A stretch of 64,000 nucleotides of DNA from Gigantopelta aegis. Taxonomy: Eukaryota > Mollusca > Gastropoda > Neomphalida > Peltospiridae. Each line of letters begins with the position of its first letter. Position 1 is the first letter of the stretch. Under the pieces are notes generated by a model that was not told the DNA's origin, ran no database searches, and saw only the letters and a program-made list of their open reading frames with translations. Shown piece by piece: positions 11,837 to 24,524 of the stretch. The stretch spans positions 103,492,973-103,556,972 of the forward strand of contig NC_054702.1 in assembly GCF_016097555.1 (NCBI RefSeq), written 5' to 3'. Made by a program: the position numbers and the translations under genes.

Positions 11837-12013
11837 CTGTCCATGTCTTCTGATTGGTCATCACAAATCCTTTACAATCAGGGTCGAGGTTACATATGCT
11901 TTCTGCCTCTAATGAGTCGAATACAGACAGAGTACAACCCCCTCCGGACATGGAGAAGCGACATCTGTAGTCAAACTGACCGGGCAGGTCACTTTCTTTG
12001 TGAACGGTGAACT
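11837..12013 (-). CDS. PKDCC: PKDCC-like kinase, coding exon 5 (C-terminal Cys-rich part)
   Basis: The acceptor is GTTACAG|AG and the donor ACAG|GTCAGT. The exon enters with two bases completing a split Glu codon (E411) and leaves in phase 1. It encodes residues 412-469, including DYRCRFSMSGGGCTLSVF and CNLDPDCKGFVMTNQKTWT. Four cysteines (C428, C437, C451, C457) and the ending VMTNQKTWTG match the PKDCC C-terminal segment, where the vertebrate text reads VTNQTTWTG. The vertebrate protein has about 27 more residues, so one small exon should follow to the left. Confidence 0.88.
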
Positions 12014-13359
12014 CTGTAACAAAGCAAATTAAGTATTCAGCTCAAGTTGTATAAAACTGTGGGTTTTTCTGCAGATAATACTAGTAACTGTTCTAGCTTT
12101 TAACACTTCTCTTTTTTAATAGTAATACTAGGCCTACCATTAGACGCAACTGTCGTAGGCAGAATGAAGTGACATAACTCTGTAAATTGAAGACTGGTCT
12201 ATAAAATAACGACTGGTACTTCAAAGATATACTAGTAGTTAATATTGCAAATAATGCCAACTGTCTTTCAGACTTCATTGCTCATTAAAACTCAATCATC
12301 ATGGGCATTCCACTGAAACACTTTGTAAATTATTTTTCTTGTTTTATTAATATTAATGCTTACAATATGTATGTCTAAATTAGGAAATGTCAATAATGGT
12401 ATTCTGGCAGATGTTAATTCTCTTCATAAATAATGTAATGCTAGTTTTGTTACTAAAATAGCAACCTTTGATTGATACATCAAACTTGGGTGAAATATTG
12501 ACCACAATACAAAAACAGTAAGGCAGTCTACTTTCTGTGTATATCAAAACAAGTTAAGGTCAATAAATATGTTTTACATGTAATTAAGACCATTTAACCA
12601 TGGCGAATTTCAAACTCGTACCAAGCTAATGTGTTCAGTAAAACTTACGCACATGCAGGAACAACTGAATATGCATTTCAAGTTTATCAAAATTAGCCAT
12701 CTACGCAAATAATACCGTTGCTTATATTTAAAACAAAGTGTGTGTGTGTGTGGGGAGGGTCGTTATTTTTGTTAATTTTCGAGGACTATCTGTGCCACAA
12801 GTATAGATACAAAGGATTGTTTTTTGCACTCGTTTATTAAGGCACATCTAAAGACATGAAAGTCTGTTGCGTTAAGTATAATGGTACTGTGGTTTTGAGT
12901 AGTATACTAATAACTAAATTCTGTGTACATGTTTCGGTATGTTGACCCAATATATAGTTATTCAGGAGTCTTACCAATTTAATAAACTGATAAAAAACCC
13001 TATTACAGTAATAATATTTTCGTGGATTCGCGAATCAAAATTAGTAAGTGATCACGTCATGCAGTGGATCATTGGTACTGTCCTGAATATTGTTTTTACG
13101 ACAGCTACTAGTTGAGTACTACAGAGGTGTAATTATATTCAAGTATGGTACTGGATCATAAATCACTTTAGTGAATAGCATCCAATTGTCTGTTGAAATA
13201 TGAATTAAAAAGACATATGCTTCTGTCTCAGAAATAAATGGACTATCAACGTTTATTTTTCATAAATTCTTTTAAAAACCCCCACCAAAATAGCTAATGC
13301 TTAAAATTAGTTTAAAATTTATGCTGGAGCAGAAGAAATATAAAAAAAACCCATCATAC
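12014..13359 (-). other. PKDCC-like intron 4
   Basis: About 1.35 kb, AT-rich, bounded by CTTG|GTATGA and TTACAG|AG. It has a short GT run at about 12738-12752 and no mobile element that I recognise. Confidence 0.75.
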
Positions 13360-13616
13360 CAAGTTTCTGTTCGTGTGGTGAGCTTCGGTTGAGGTACCAG
13401 CCCCGCGTGTACATATCGACGACCTTGCCCAGTCTGCTCACTAGTTGTACCGAGTCCATTGTGAGCTGCTCGTAGGCTTCCACTAGCTGGTCTATGTGTG
13501 GTCTTAGGAGAACTGGGGCACCGTGGGGGAGAAGGAACGTTGTGAAGTGGCGTCCTGCGTTGAACAGATTTCTCTGTTCATTATAACCCATACACTTTCC
13601 TTCAATACAAGCCATC
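13360..13616 (-). CDS. PKDCC: PKDCC-like kinase, coding exon 4
   Basis: The acceptor is TTATTTGCAG|G, where the first base completes a split Arg codon (R325). The donor is CTTG|GTATGA, phase 1. It encodes residues 326-410, including GKCMGYNEQRNLFNAG, TTFLLPHGAPVLLRPHIDQL and VVDMYTRGWYLN. These match the helical C-lobe of PKDCC (vertebrate WCEGMNEKRNLYNA, YLLPHSAPPSLRPLLD, LYRSGQYLQNS). The open frame beyond the donor is intronic read-through and the family similarity stops at the donor. Confidence 0.92.
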
Positions 13617-14067
13617 CTGCAAATAATCAATGTGTCAAGTTGTTGAATTTTACCACCAAAATTTGAAGATCGATCATCGACAGTATATAAATAGATAACA
13701 CTAAAATTTGTTTATAAATCAACATTAAATTGTTAACGACACCGTTGGTCGTTTGGGGCATGGCACAAAGTTTAAATCTTAGTTTGAACTGAAAGTTTGA
13801 ATAAAAGTCTTTGTTTAGACACTGAAGATTTCAAAAGCATGGCGTCACTAATTTAAGGGAATGGAGCTTGTAGTCGGGTCTGTTTGTTTGTTTATTGTTG
13901 TTGTTTGTTTTTGTTTTTATTGTTTGGCTTTTGTTGGTTTGTTTTATTTGTTTGTTTGTTTTGTTGGAGCTTTTTTTTTTAGGATTGCTGAGGTTTGTTA
14001 GCTGAAGCAGCACACTAATTCGCTTTGGAGCCCATGCAAGTATCTGAAGACATAGCTTTTATCTTAC

Positions 14068-14276
14068 CTTTTTGTAAAATTAGCGCTTGAGAAATGAACG
14101 ATGCAGTTGGTGTCGTCGGCACACGAAGGCTCTCCAAAACCGACGTCATCAACGTCTGACAACTTGAGCTGGCCGGAAACCAGAACGAACTGCTGACGCC
14201 GGAAGTCGTTCATGCTTATTGAACCGAGTGGGCTGCTTGATAAGAAGCGAAGAAGTCGTGTCACGTCATAGGATAT
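14068..14276 (-). CDS. PKDCC: PKDCC-like kinase, coding exon 3 (catalytic and metal-binding loops)
   Basis: The acceptor is CGTTCCAG|ATATCC and the donor AAAAG|GTAAGA, phase 2. It encodes residues 256-324. The catalytic-loop region is SMNDFRRQQFVLVSG, where D279 takes the place of the HRD aspartate. The metal-binding motif is LSDVDDVG (D296) instead of DFG. Both departures are normal for the VLK family (vertebrate LLDFRPRQFVLVDG and VTDLDDA). The paired cysteines in SCADDTNC correspond to CAGSTDC. An N-glycosylation sequon (NFT) is near the end, consistent with a lumenal protein. Confidence 0.95.
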
Positions 14277-15940
14277 CTGGAACGAGAATACATCAATCAT
14301 GATTGGGTTCTCAAATCTGGCGTTACCAGCGCAGTGATTCATTTATCGCTTTTAAGGCTGATGGGTGATGGGTTCATACATTTGCGAGTTTAGATCTTTT
14401 GAAGAAAAAAAATCCCCCTTACATTTTGACCAATTTTGTTTAATAAAAGTACTCAACACAGAACTCTGGCATTACTCGTTTGTGCAATTTTGGGCAATAA
14501 AGTTTTGTTCTTTAGATAATCTCGTGGTTCAGGTATGATATAGATTAAACTTAGAGTGAACAAGTAACCTGTGATGTCAAACTTTTGGTAATGTAGTATT
14601 TTTCACTTTTCAAGTTTACAACTCTGCAATCGAGCAATACTTACACCTAAGCATGCTTGATTTACCAACAAATGTAAAGGGCCTACCATAATTAAATGTT
14701 TTTATTTTCTTGTGTCATTGTGACCGCGACATACACGACCTTTATAATACTGACCATCTGTTTGGACATCATAGGTTATTCCCTTGACCCTTCATATAAC
14801 AAACACAAGTAAGCCACAAATTATGATCACATACATACAAATTTCAGTTCATTTAAACTAAACTGATATGTAGGATATGGACGAGTAGAATTTTATTTGA
14901 AGATTTGTGTTTATTTATAACATGAAATAACATTCATTCCAGGTAAATGTCACAAAACTCCACAGGCCCTTTTTCTAAAGTTAGTTTTTAAAAATTAAAA
15001 TATAAAATATTGAGACCCAAAGCCATCTCTTCAAATGACGAAATAACATTCATTCTAGGTAAATGTCACTCGGAAAAAAATACTGAGACACAGCCATGTT
15101 AATGTACTACAAGTATGTTTGTGATCAGATGTGGGTCTTGCAGGAGCTAGTTACATCCACCGCGCGCTAGACAAGATCTGTTTATGTTGAAGGATGGCAT
15201 CAGATCAACAGATACACTCAGGTTCACCAACTCCAATTGGATAACTTACACACGCGAAAAGATCGCTTCGATATTTTCGCGTTCCATTATAAACTGAATC
15301 AGACGCATCCATCGAGAGAAGGGAATTTCCTCCCAGCCACAAATGTCTGACAGCGTAGACGCCGTAAGACGAGAGGGTTCCAAAGAAAGTGATATGTGCA
15401 AATAAATGCCGTTCTGATCCATTCTGAAAATGTTTATTCAGATACTGCACAAACCTTTCGACCCCCTTCCTCTTCTGGGATTCCTATTGTTATCGAGCAA
15501 GGCACGGTTACACTTTCACACGACCTGCGGGTTTCCTACGACAACCAAAGTGTTTTACCACATTATTATTTTCCTTTGGAGTTACACCTATGATGGGTTT
15601 ATAATGGCTATATGCCCCGAGTATGTAATGCATACTTCGCTGCGATTTTAAATATATTATTTTGTCATATGCACACATTTCAACATAACGGTGTTTACGT
15701 ATATCTTCGCACAAACCGTAGCGTGCTAATTTGCCATATCGATGCCTTTTGTTCTATTATTAATAGAACTTGTAAATATTTTAAAGTTTTCTACTTATTT
15801 GAATTTTAGATTATGTTATGAAATTAAGAGGAATCTGTTAGAAGGAGCAGGGGCAAATTAGGATGATAGACGCAGATTTAGGAAATGTTTAACCAAAGAC
15901 TAAATGTATCATTGAGGACCACATGATAGGAGTGCATGTA

Positions 15941-15954
15941 TATACACACACACA

Positions 15955-16014
<60 letters not shown>

Positions 16015-16060
16015 CTCTCTCTCTCTCTCTCTCTCTCCCCCCCCCCCCCCCCCCCCCCAT
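15941..16060. repeat. Compound (AC)n(TC)n(AC)n(TC)n(C)n microsatellite
   Basis: Alternating AC and TC blocks ending in about twenty-three C. The long polypyrimidine run with mirror symmetry could adopt triplex or other non-B DNA. Confidence 0.95.
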
Positions 16061-16727
16061 ACACACACAATATACAACCTCCTCCTTGCTTGGGATGTCA
16101 ATAGTCGTTAACTCCCACGTGCAGTTAAGTAAATATTTTCTACAACTAGAATAGCTTGGCGGTAATTACGCCGTGCATAAAGTCTACATTTTCACCTGTC
16201 TCGTTAGCCGAGCGATGATGTATTTACATCACAGTCGGCAGCCTCTGCCAGTCGTGTCTGCCGCTTACTTATCTGGGTGCCAGGGATACTCTAGCGTTGC
16301 CTCGATAAACAGTTTGGCTTGTCGTTTTTGTGCCTGCCGTAAAGTCGGACTCGATGAGTTTATTTAAAAGATAAGTGAGCATGTCAGACATAACTGAACC
16401 TTACAGTCGTATATTTTCGCATTCTGAGCGCGAAGAGCATTCCGAACCTCTATCCAGTTTCGTCTTTCTAGCTTCCTCACGCTGGAAACAAACCTTTTGT
16501 TTACTGTCAAACAAGTGTTTTGCTTTTCCAATGCAAGCTATGAGTTACGTACATAAGTTGTTAACATGAAGTGTTAATATTAATTATTGATATAGCTTTG
16601 GACATTATATTATATTTTTAAAACTGTTGTCTGATACAGCAGACCTAAAGAGGTGAATGATTCTTCCATCTCTGAACATATTGGAAGACTGTTCATCAAA
16701 ATTAAAACTGTTTAACTGTGTGTGTGT

Positions 16728-16742
16728 GGGGGGGGGGGGGGG
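16728..16742. repeat. (GT)n / poly-G tract
   Basis: A short GT run ending in about fifteen G. Confidence 0.9.
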
Positions 16743-16979
16743 ATGTCAAATTTAATTGGTGAAAATGTTATTTCCCTCTACAGATAAACATTTCCCCATA
16801 ATAATGTTAATTACATTTTTAGTTCAGAATTGGTTCATGGTCACCATCTACTATTATACATCATCCACCAAGTAACAGTCCATCTGTTCTATGGCGACAT
16901 GGTTCGACATACCAACTTGAAAACCATGCGCATTTCGTTAATCTGAACCATAGTTTGTCATAAAGCTGCATGAGTTATA

Positions 16980-17290
16980 ATGTTAGCGATACGTCTGCGC
17001 AACTGAAGTCGGGGTCGTAAGGCGAGGAGCAGACGGCACCCGTCACGTCATCGCGGGAGCAGACGGACAATACCCCAACATGGCGGCCATTGCGCTGGCG
17101 AGTCGTCTGCGATATCCAGCCACGCTGTCAGGTCCGTCTCTGTCGGGAGGCAGTTATTTTTAAAGTGACAGAATAAACTGCAACCAGATACTGATTCCCT
17201 TTGTTCGACATGGAAACTGGACACCCAAACGGGAAATCCGCAACCCCAACGACTTGTGCCATTATGATGGGGTCGCATCTCACTAGGAAC
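16980..17290. promoter_or_regulatory. CpG-richer island with CRE-like and YY1-like sites
   Basis: Non-repetitive and richer in CpG than its AT-rich surroundings. It contains GTCACGTCATCG (CRE-like core) at about 17042-17053 and CAACATGGCGGCCATTG at 17077-17093, which fits the YY1 consensus AANATGGCGGC. It lies inside intron 2. It could be an enhancer or an internal promoter; no transcript is visible. Confidence 0.35.
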
Positions 17291-17693
17291 AAAACGCCTT
17301 CAGGTCTAACCTTTCAATTCGAGTCTCGTGTGTAGACGTGAATTTCAAGAACAGACCCCTAAAAAAATGTGATCAGAGTTGTGAGTGATTGTGACAACGC
17401 ACGCAAAGGTTGTAAGATACTGTTATCTCTCCGGTGTGCCTTAATAAAGAAATCGTTACCATCTAAGGGTTTTTTTCTTATTATTATTGTTCGTGCTTTG
17501 GAATTAAATAAGCCTGCACCTGCAGTTAAAAGTGCTATATCATGATATGCGTATAAAGCAACCTGAGTCAAACACAAACGCAGGTTCTGAGGGATTTATA
17601 GCTTAATATGAGATACTAATAACACATTTAAGCCTTTCTTAAAACCCTGATCCTTGATACAAAACATCAAATGAAATCAAGGAAACCGTCAGC

Positions 17694-18070
17694 ACATTTA
17701 AAGGGACTATCCAGAGTTTGCGGCCATTGTAACACACTGCACAGAGTTCGTTTTTATTGTAAAATGTTTACAGCTAACAGATCCTTTTTTGATGAATAAA
17801 ATTACTTATTAAATATATTTTCCTGCTTGGAATATCAGTATCTACGTAAATAAGGTGTTTGCTGTCACGACAAACACATTAGATATTTGAAAAATGAAAT
17901 TCTAAACACGTGAAGTATATTTAATAAGATGGAAAGATAAAAGATGAAACTATTGCATATAAACATTCCACATACGGAATATGTAATATGTAATTTTAAT
18001 TGCTAAAAAGGCTCCATTAGCAGGAAACATTTTACAATGGCTGCAAACCCAAGACAGTCCCTTTAAGTCG
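17694..18070. mobile_element. MITE with TTAA ends (about 370 bp)
   Basis: The left end is TTAAAGGGACTATCC (17698) and the right end is GACAGTCCCTTTAA (to 18066), an inverted repeat extending about 30 bp inward with mismatches (GTTTGCGGCCATTG against CAATGGCTGCAAAC). TTAA at both ends suggests a piggyBac-type or other TTAA-targeting parent. There is no coding capacity. A shorter relative is at 62207-62400. Confidence 0.8.
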
Positions 18071-18504
18071 TGTAAAACGGTCATAAAGATATTTTTACAA
18101 AGCTACAAAGCTACACTAGTACAGCAGGCACAGCTATAATATAATCGTCCAGTCTATAATCTATTACGATTTTCATAAGGCTAAAACAGGGTAAACAAAT
18201 AATTCTTATAATGCAACGTTTTTGATTCGTTGACTGAGTTACTTGACGATATTAATATCCCGGTGCAAATGAATATTAGTCCTCTTAGGTGTACTGAAAT
18301 GACGTGTCACATTTTAGATGCAGTCCGTACATTACACAAGTCATAACTTTACGCGTAACGGGATCACAGTAAGACAAGTGGCGTCACTTGCAGTCTAATG
18401 ACGCAAAACAAGTAAACATAAATGTGCATGTGTTTACAATTGACCGACAACTAATGCGACAGTGATGTTACATCAACAAAACAAGAAACATGTACCAGTA
18501 TTTT

Positions 18505-18720
18505 ATCAGGCTCCGGTGGTGTAGTGGTTAAATCATTGTTCCTAAGACTGGCAGGTACAGGGTTCTCATCCTAACATTGCTTCCTATCTACAATGACGAC
18601 AGGGAGGTGTAAAGCCACTGTGCACTCTCACTAACCACTAACAACTAACAAGTCATCCCTATACTGAATAGATAGCCCGGATAGTGGCCTTATCTGCCCC
18701 AAAATAATGTTCATATAAAA
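18505..18720 (+). mobile_element. SINE-C-like copy, diverged
   Basis: The head CTCCGGTGGTGTAGTGGTTA is tRNA-like, followed by CCTAAGACTGGCAGGTACAGG and GGTTCTCATCC. The body contains CACTAACCACTAACAAC and ends GATAGCCCGGATAGTGGCC. It resembles the copy at 8358 in the middle part but lacks the ATGA tail. Confidence 0.6.
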
Positions 18721-19735
18721 AATAACTTGATGTATATTCTTACGGACTTTGTCCTAAAAATCAAACATTTCTGAATTACCCAAATCTTTTGCTTTGTAAT
18801 AATAATAAATCCAAAAAAAACCCCTACATTTCAATATAAAAAATCCTCCCTAAAATTTCCTGTCTTATTAAGCCAAACGGGTCTTGTTCCACCAAAGATT
18901 TTATTGACCGATATTCATTTAGCAATGAAGGGTAATATTGCAATAATTTTAATTATACATACAGTGATGTTAATATTATCCATTTATTAAATTAAAAATA
19001 CACTTTTATTCAGTTACGTGTTTTTTATCCGGTAGTGCATCTTTTCATTCGTTTTGGTCGAGTCTTTTCATTACCTATCGGAAATGAGAATCCCGTTTTG
19101 ACAGTGATTCACGTAAATCTCTTGTGAAAATAAACGGAACTGACCACCAGTATCTGAAGCAGACGATCATTAATTTCGTGGCCAGACGCTTGTCACGTCC
19201 AGTTTGAATCATGTGGCCACTTCCAGCTTTGAACTGTGAGGTAAGATCTTGAAAAAGCGATAGCATCGCCAGTAACGATAATCTTTTTGAACGGACACGA
19301 CAGCTCTGCTGACCCACGTCGAGGACTAGCGACGTCATGAGCGTTTGAGTTCAAACTGGTCACTTCAAGGGACTATATGGTGTGAGCATACCAACAGACC
19401 AGTCTGAGAAAAGAGAGAAGCCATTCTCAGGCGCGAGTGCCCGGATATACTAGTATACGCTCTTCCTTGAACTTTAAAGTTACCCCCACCCCCCCAAACA
19501 AAAAACAAAAACACACCAAAAAAACCGACTGCCAATATATAATGCATGTTAGTGCACTTTGAAATATTGTAGGTGCCCTTTTTAAGATGCCCTTTTATAA
19601 GTTGCATTCCCATCTTAGAAAAATCCTGCTGCCGCCCTTGATTCTACAGGTATATTTTGAATGTAGAACGTCGACCAAGAAAACAAAAACGACATCTGGA
19701 GTGGGGACACGGTCTCTAGTGGAGAGGCACAGTCT

Positions 19736-19820
19736 TTAGTGGGGGGGGGGTTAGATTTATAAGGGGGAAAAGGGAGCACCTGCCCTGGTCCCCCTGCCAA
19801 ATCCGTCCCTGAGGGGAGGG
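19736..19820. other. G-rich low-complexity patch
   Basis: Runs of G (ten at 19741-19750, and GAGGGGAGGGGGGC at about 19812) in a stretch without coding signal. Confidence 0.5.
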
Positions 19821-19847
19821 GGGCAGATTTTAATATTTATTTATATA

Positions 19848-20095
19848 CTTTGTTTTTGTTTAACGACACCACTAGAGCACATTGATTAAGCATTCTGACT
19901 CGTAGTTATCAGAGGAAACCCGCTACATTTTTCCATTAGGAGCAAGGGATTTTTTACATTTACTTTCCCACAAACAGGAAAGCACATACCACGGCTTTTG
20001 ACTACTTGTGGTGCACTGGTTGAGACGAGGAAAAAACCCTCAGTTAGTTGAACAGATTGACCGAGGTAGTTCGATCCTGCAACGCATTCACCTAA
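19848..20095 (-). mobile_element. SINE-B copy
   Basis: The reverse tail GTTTAACGACACCACTAGAG is followed by GAGGAAACCCGCTACATTT, ACATACCACGGCTTTTGAC and a degraded head (GAGGTAGTTCGATCCTGC). Internal small gaps relative to other copies. Confidence 0.85.
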
Positions 20096-21659
20096 AAAAA
20101 AAACGTACATTTTTGTACGCGAAGGGAGGTCTATTAAAAGTGCTTGTACTAGAAACTGTTTAGTTACGATAGTTTGTATTTGAATGCTAAGACCGAACTA
20201 TTGATTGTTTCTGCTTGGCAATGAACAATGGAATTTATTTTGCATCGTGGCTCATCCATTATTTAATAAAAATATCATTCATGGCGAGTCTGAAGTTCCA
20301 AGACTTGAAGTTCACATTCTACGCCGTTACTTCTCTGAGTTATTTTAAGAATCCTCTTAATTTTTTCATTGTTTGGGTGGTCAGTTAGATATTGACGACG
20401 ATGACAAATTATTTAAATGCTTCTTAAGTGTACCCATTACCAATTCCCTAGAGTTTAAATTAGGTTAGTGGTTCTTTTATTTCACGCAAATCGGTAAAAT
20501 GGGTTAATTCCCGCTAACAGCTACTGAGGGAGGTTGTTTTTGGCAGGTTTTGTGTTGCTACCGTATTATTTTTTTGTTGTTGTTGCAGTATCAAAATAAA
20601 ATATGGTAAATTTCAGGAACACACGTGACTGCCATAATATTCACCATGGGAATTTGAACTGGCAAATGTGTGATAATCCGATTTTTCATTAATTGGCTAA
20701 AGAAATCTTTAGCAAAGACTAGCAGTGCTGTACTCGTTAAGTTGGGACATATTTGTCGAAAGGTTGGGACTATTGGACTTATTTCTGCCATAGAAATCTG
20801 CACAACAGTTTCGAATATCTCCAGTGTACACGTTTTTTAATATATATATATATAACGGAAATATCTTGTTTTCCTGACCATTCTCTTATCAACCAGTTTT
20901 AATTACCAATAATTTTTCTCGGAACATTAGTTACACGAAAGTAAATTACTGTCCACAGATATATGAGCTATAAAACTGGCAAACAAGAATGGTCTGTAAA
21001 TAACTGTGTATATTCGTTGCACATATTTAATGAAATATTCTATAGACAACAGTCCGGCCATCACGTGCGTGTATATTCAATTACTACGAAGATCCTGTCC
21101 ATTAGTTTGGTAATGGGTTTTGCAGTTTTATCGTAAATCCATATCACACAGTAGTGGGTTACAACAATTGACCACGAACAGCTGTTATCGGCACGGTTTT
21201 CAAACAAATTACGGGACGTTTTCATGCAAAAAGAGCCCAAAGCCGCATATCATTAGGTTTTTCCGAAAAGACAGTCTTTCTCATATCTCCAGGTTATCCC
21301 TCAAACAAACCCCACTCACACCCACAAACAAAAATCAGAACAACAATACAACACTATTTAAACTAGAAGTACGTATTCATCAATAGTGTGAGTATTGTTA
21401 ATTTAGGACTACTGTTGCTATGGTGTCACGTCATAACATTTATTGCATGGCACATATTATCTTAACTACGCGTTTGTATATACATATACGTTTTACTTTA
21501 CTAAATAAATAAATAAATAAATCTTCTTCCTTCAAGACGTTTTGGACTCTTTTTTTTCTAGCAATGTCCGATCAAATGTAATTATTTCTTCTTCTTTCTT
21601 TCTTTTTTAAGGAAAGGTGATATTAATGACTGGATAACATAAAACATGTTCTTTATAGC

Positions 21660-21681
21660 CCCCCCCCCCCCCCCCCCCCCC
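21660..21681. repeat. Poly-C tract
   Basis: Twenty-two consecutive C. Confidence 0.95.
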
Positions 21682-21834
21682 TCCGTTTTAATTTTCCATG
21701 CTTTAAAAACTGGTTTATTTTAGAGGAGACATTGTCCACAATCTAAATGCATTCTGTCCCATGAGAAGTAAATTACCATGATCACACGTACTAATTTAAG
21801 AACTTGTGTAAACAACAAAGCAAGATTCTTATGC

Positions 21835-22053
21835 TAGTGTCAAACAACCAACTGCCAGTAGAAAGTTGGCTAACCTTCTGCTCTCACTTCTACGACTATT
21901 CAGTTGCTAGTCTTAGCGCTCTTACAACTCGATTCTTGTCGTATAACCCATTAGTTGTTAAACTGAGCGCACCAGTAAGTCGGGAGTTGGGGAAATGACA
22001 CCGCAACCGTCGAGTTAGCCAATTTTCTGCTGGCAGTGGGCAGTCTGAGACTA
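21835..22053. mobile_element. Short MITE with inverted ends and TA flanks
   Basis: The left end TAGTGTCAAACAACC and the right end (reverse complement TAGTCTCAGACTGCC) match, and the pairing continues inward (ACTGCCAGTAGAAAGTTGG against ACTGCCAGCAGAAAATTGG, then GCTAAC in both). TA at both outer edges fits a TA target. The 219-bp element has no coding capacity and its parent family is not visible here. Confidence 0.65.
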
Positions 22054-22189
22054 CCATTACTTTCAGGAAGAAGCGTAATAAAAGTTTATTGAAATCCAAC
22101 TGTAGTTACATAAATAATTATTTTGCTGATTGAAGTAATGTAAGATGAGATTTTTCTTATTAAAAATATTCCAAACAGTGCTCATTTCC

Positions 22190-22360
22190 TTCATATTCTT
22201 GTCAATTATATTGCAATTCCCTTCTTGACAATGATTTGAATATTTTCAATTTTCTTCATATTCTTCTCAAAGATATTACAATTCCCATTTTGCCAATAAT
22301 TTGAATATTCTCTATTTTCTCCATTTGGCTACACATTTTGCCAATTATTTCTATTGACAT
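22190..22360. repeat. Two-and-a-half-copy tandem repeat, about 65 bp
   Basis: TTCATATTCTTGTCAATTAT and TTCATATTCTTCTCAAAGAT start two similar units that share CAATTCCC and AATTTGAATATT-type words. A partial third unit follows. Confidence 0.6.
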
Positions 22361-22970
22361 GCATTTTATTACTATTTTAAAAATTAATATTATCTGGCTT
22401 CCACATCCGCCGCTCACAGCGCGCAGACACACTATATCGCAGCAGAAAGCGACACCTGCCAGTCAAAGCAGCAGGAGACAACCCAAAGACAATAAATCAA
22501 CATTTCGATGGGCAGCCAGGCCCCAGTGTGCAAATTATCCACACAAACCAAACAGAAGGTCAGCGAGATTTGTGTATAGCGCTCTGTTGTGGGACTCGGT
22601 ATGATTACTACGGTTTCAAAAACAACCATGGTTGCCACGCGCGCGTTCTTAGCATTACAGTCAAGTCATCATTCAAATAGTGGGTCCGATAAACACACAC
22701 ACACTATCTTTCCTATAAACCTAGCCCGATTAGTATGCCTTTAGAGAGCTAGATGAACATTTGGACAGCGATTATAAGTGTCCGTATGTCCGTCTATAGT
22801 ACTTCTCACAGGGAATGCCTTTTTCATACTATGAAATTTATCACAAGTTATTTATTTCTGAGCCAATTGTTTTATAAATTGTACACGAAAATAGTTGTTT
22901 TGTTTTTTTGTTATTTCCAAAACACTTTTTAGTTTTCTTCTTGCGTCAAACCAAACTGAAGTAATTTACA

Positions 22971-23040
22971 CAAAAAAAAAAAAAAAAAAAATAATAAAAC
23001 AAAATAAAATAAAATAAAATAAAATAAAATAAAATAAAAA
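22971..23040. repeat. Poly-A plus (AAAAT)n tract
   Basis: About twenty A followed by roughly eight AAAAT pentamers. Confidence 0.95.
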
Positions 23041-23819
23041 CAGATTTTTGATGGAGGATGGGACAGACTATAGCTCTCTAATGGCGGAGTAATCAGGCTA
23101 CTATGAACCAAGGTGAACTTTCAATTTGTTTAAATCCAAACTGAAGTTCTCTAGTTATAATCCACTTTCAGTGCCATACATCTCTTCACATTAAAAGTCC
23201 CACATAGACAGACTTTATAATAACAGACAGTTAAACCAAGTGGAAAAAACGTTGGAGCAATGGTACATTTTAGATATATTGGTATATAGGATTTTGTAGT
23301 CATGAGTCAAGGGGACAATTAGTACTAAATGTAATAGACGGGGCAAAAAAACAGGGACAAGCAGTGTACAGATAAAAATATTGTTGCAAAACTGGCCTTG
23401 CCTGGCCCACCCACCCCTCTTTTTTAATCCGCTCTGTTGCAAGATGGGAAAAGACTAGATCGTGTGCGGTCGTCCCCATTGCAAATTGCCTGTAACAAGT
23501 TTACATTTATTTAATAAACAAAGCATTTTATTCCTTCCCCTTGTGTACAAGGATACGACCATACCCTCGAGCGTGTTGAAACATCTGCCGAGTTTGATCC
23601 CTGCCACAAGGAACCATAAATTAAGTAGATAAACAGACAGTCGGAATGGTTTAGACTTTCCCCGATAAACGCGGTGCAGGTACATACATTATAAATCAGC
23701 CAGATAAACGTTTATCTGCAAATGGTTCGCATTTTTAACGGGAGTACCACGACCAGACAAGTGAAAATGGTTTACGTTCGGATTTTTTTTCTTCATATAT
23801 GCGATAAGCGAACCGGTAC

Positions 23820-24090
23820 CTCCATACAGAACTCAAACTCTAAGTTAATCGACCTTTCGCCTTCGCAGCCGCGGAGCACATAAACAGCTCGCAGTCTTGT
23901 AATGTTAATGTCAAATTGAACGTCCCGCAGTACACGGCTCGTTACCCTCGATTATTAGCCCGCTGGGAAGTACACGAGAGTCGAACAATATTCCGACCGT
24001 GTTGCGCCGAGTAATCATTGTGTTCCATTCAATACAGACCGCGCTCCCAGTCTATTTTAAAGCAATTTACGCTCGCAGTAAAACGGGATG
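23820..24090. promoter_or_regulatory. Non-repetitive GC-balanced island, possible enhancer
   Basis: About 270 bp with many CpG (CCTTCGCAGCCGCGGAGC, TGTTGCGCCGAGTAATCATT) inside an AT-rich intron, and with homeobox-like TAAT cores (TAATGTTAATG, TAATCATT). No open frame of interest. Function is a guess from composition only. Confidence 0.3.
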
Positions 24091-24524
24091 AAATACCCAA
24101 AAACCAATTTGAGGTTACATTAAAGGGAGATTTGTTGTGATTGACACATTTCATAATTTTCCAGTCCATTAATAGGTCGTACAGTAAGGGGATTTGTTCA
24201 ATCATTTCGGCATGTGATTGACAGACATTGTAAAACCAAGCACATAGTTTTTTATTCAGATTTCACCAATTTTTAGCCAAACATTTTTCTTCAGTAATCT
24301 TTACAAAGTTTTAAAATATTCAGTCTGTAATGACGAAACGGTATCTTAAATATTTCATTGCATACAGTGTTGCAACGTGTAACGCAGTGCTCATGCCTAT
24401 CTCGTATTCTGTCATTATTTATTAAAGAAAACACCAGCAATCTTCTTGAACTTTCCCAGGTATTCGAAACTTCAATGACGCCGATCTCACCTTTCTTTTG
24501 GTTCGCGATACTCCGTCGGACCTG

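Noticed and set aside
13319-13359. Extension of exon 4 through GMMGFFYISSAPA to a stop
   Set aside because: Family similarity ends exactly at the CTTG|GTATGA donor, and exon 5 continues the protein in the matching phase.
15923-16154. Open frames with HTHTLSLSLS or ERERER repeats here and at 52.6 and 53.3 kb
   Set aside because: Direct translations of AC/TC and GA microsatellites.
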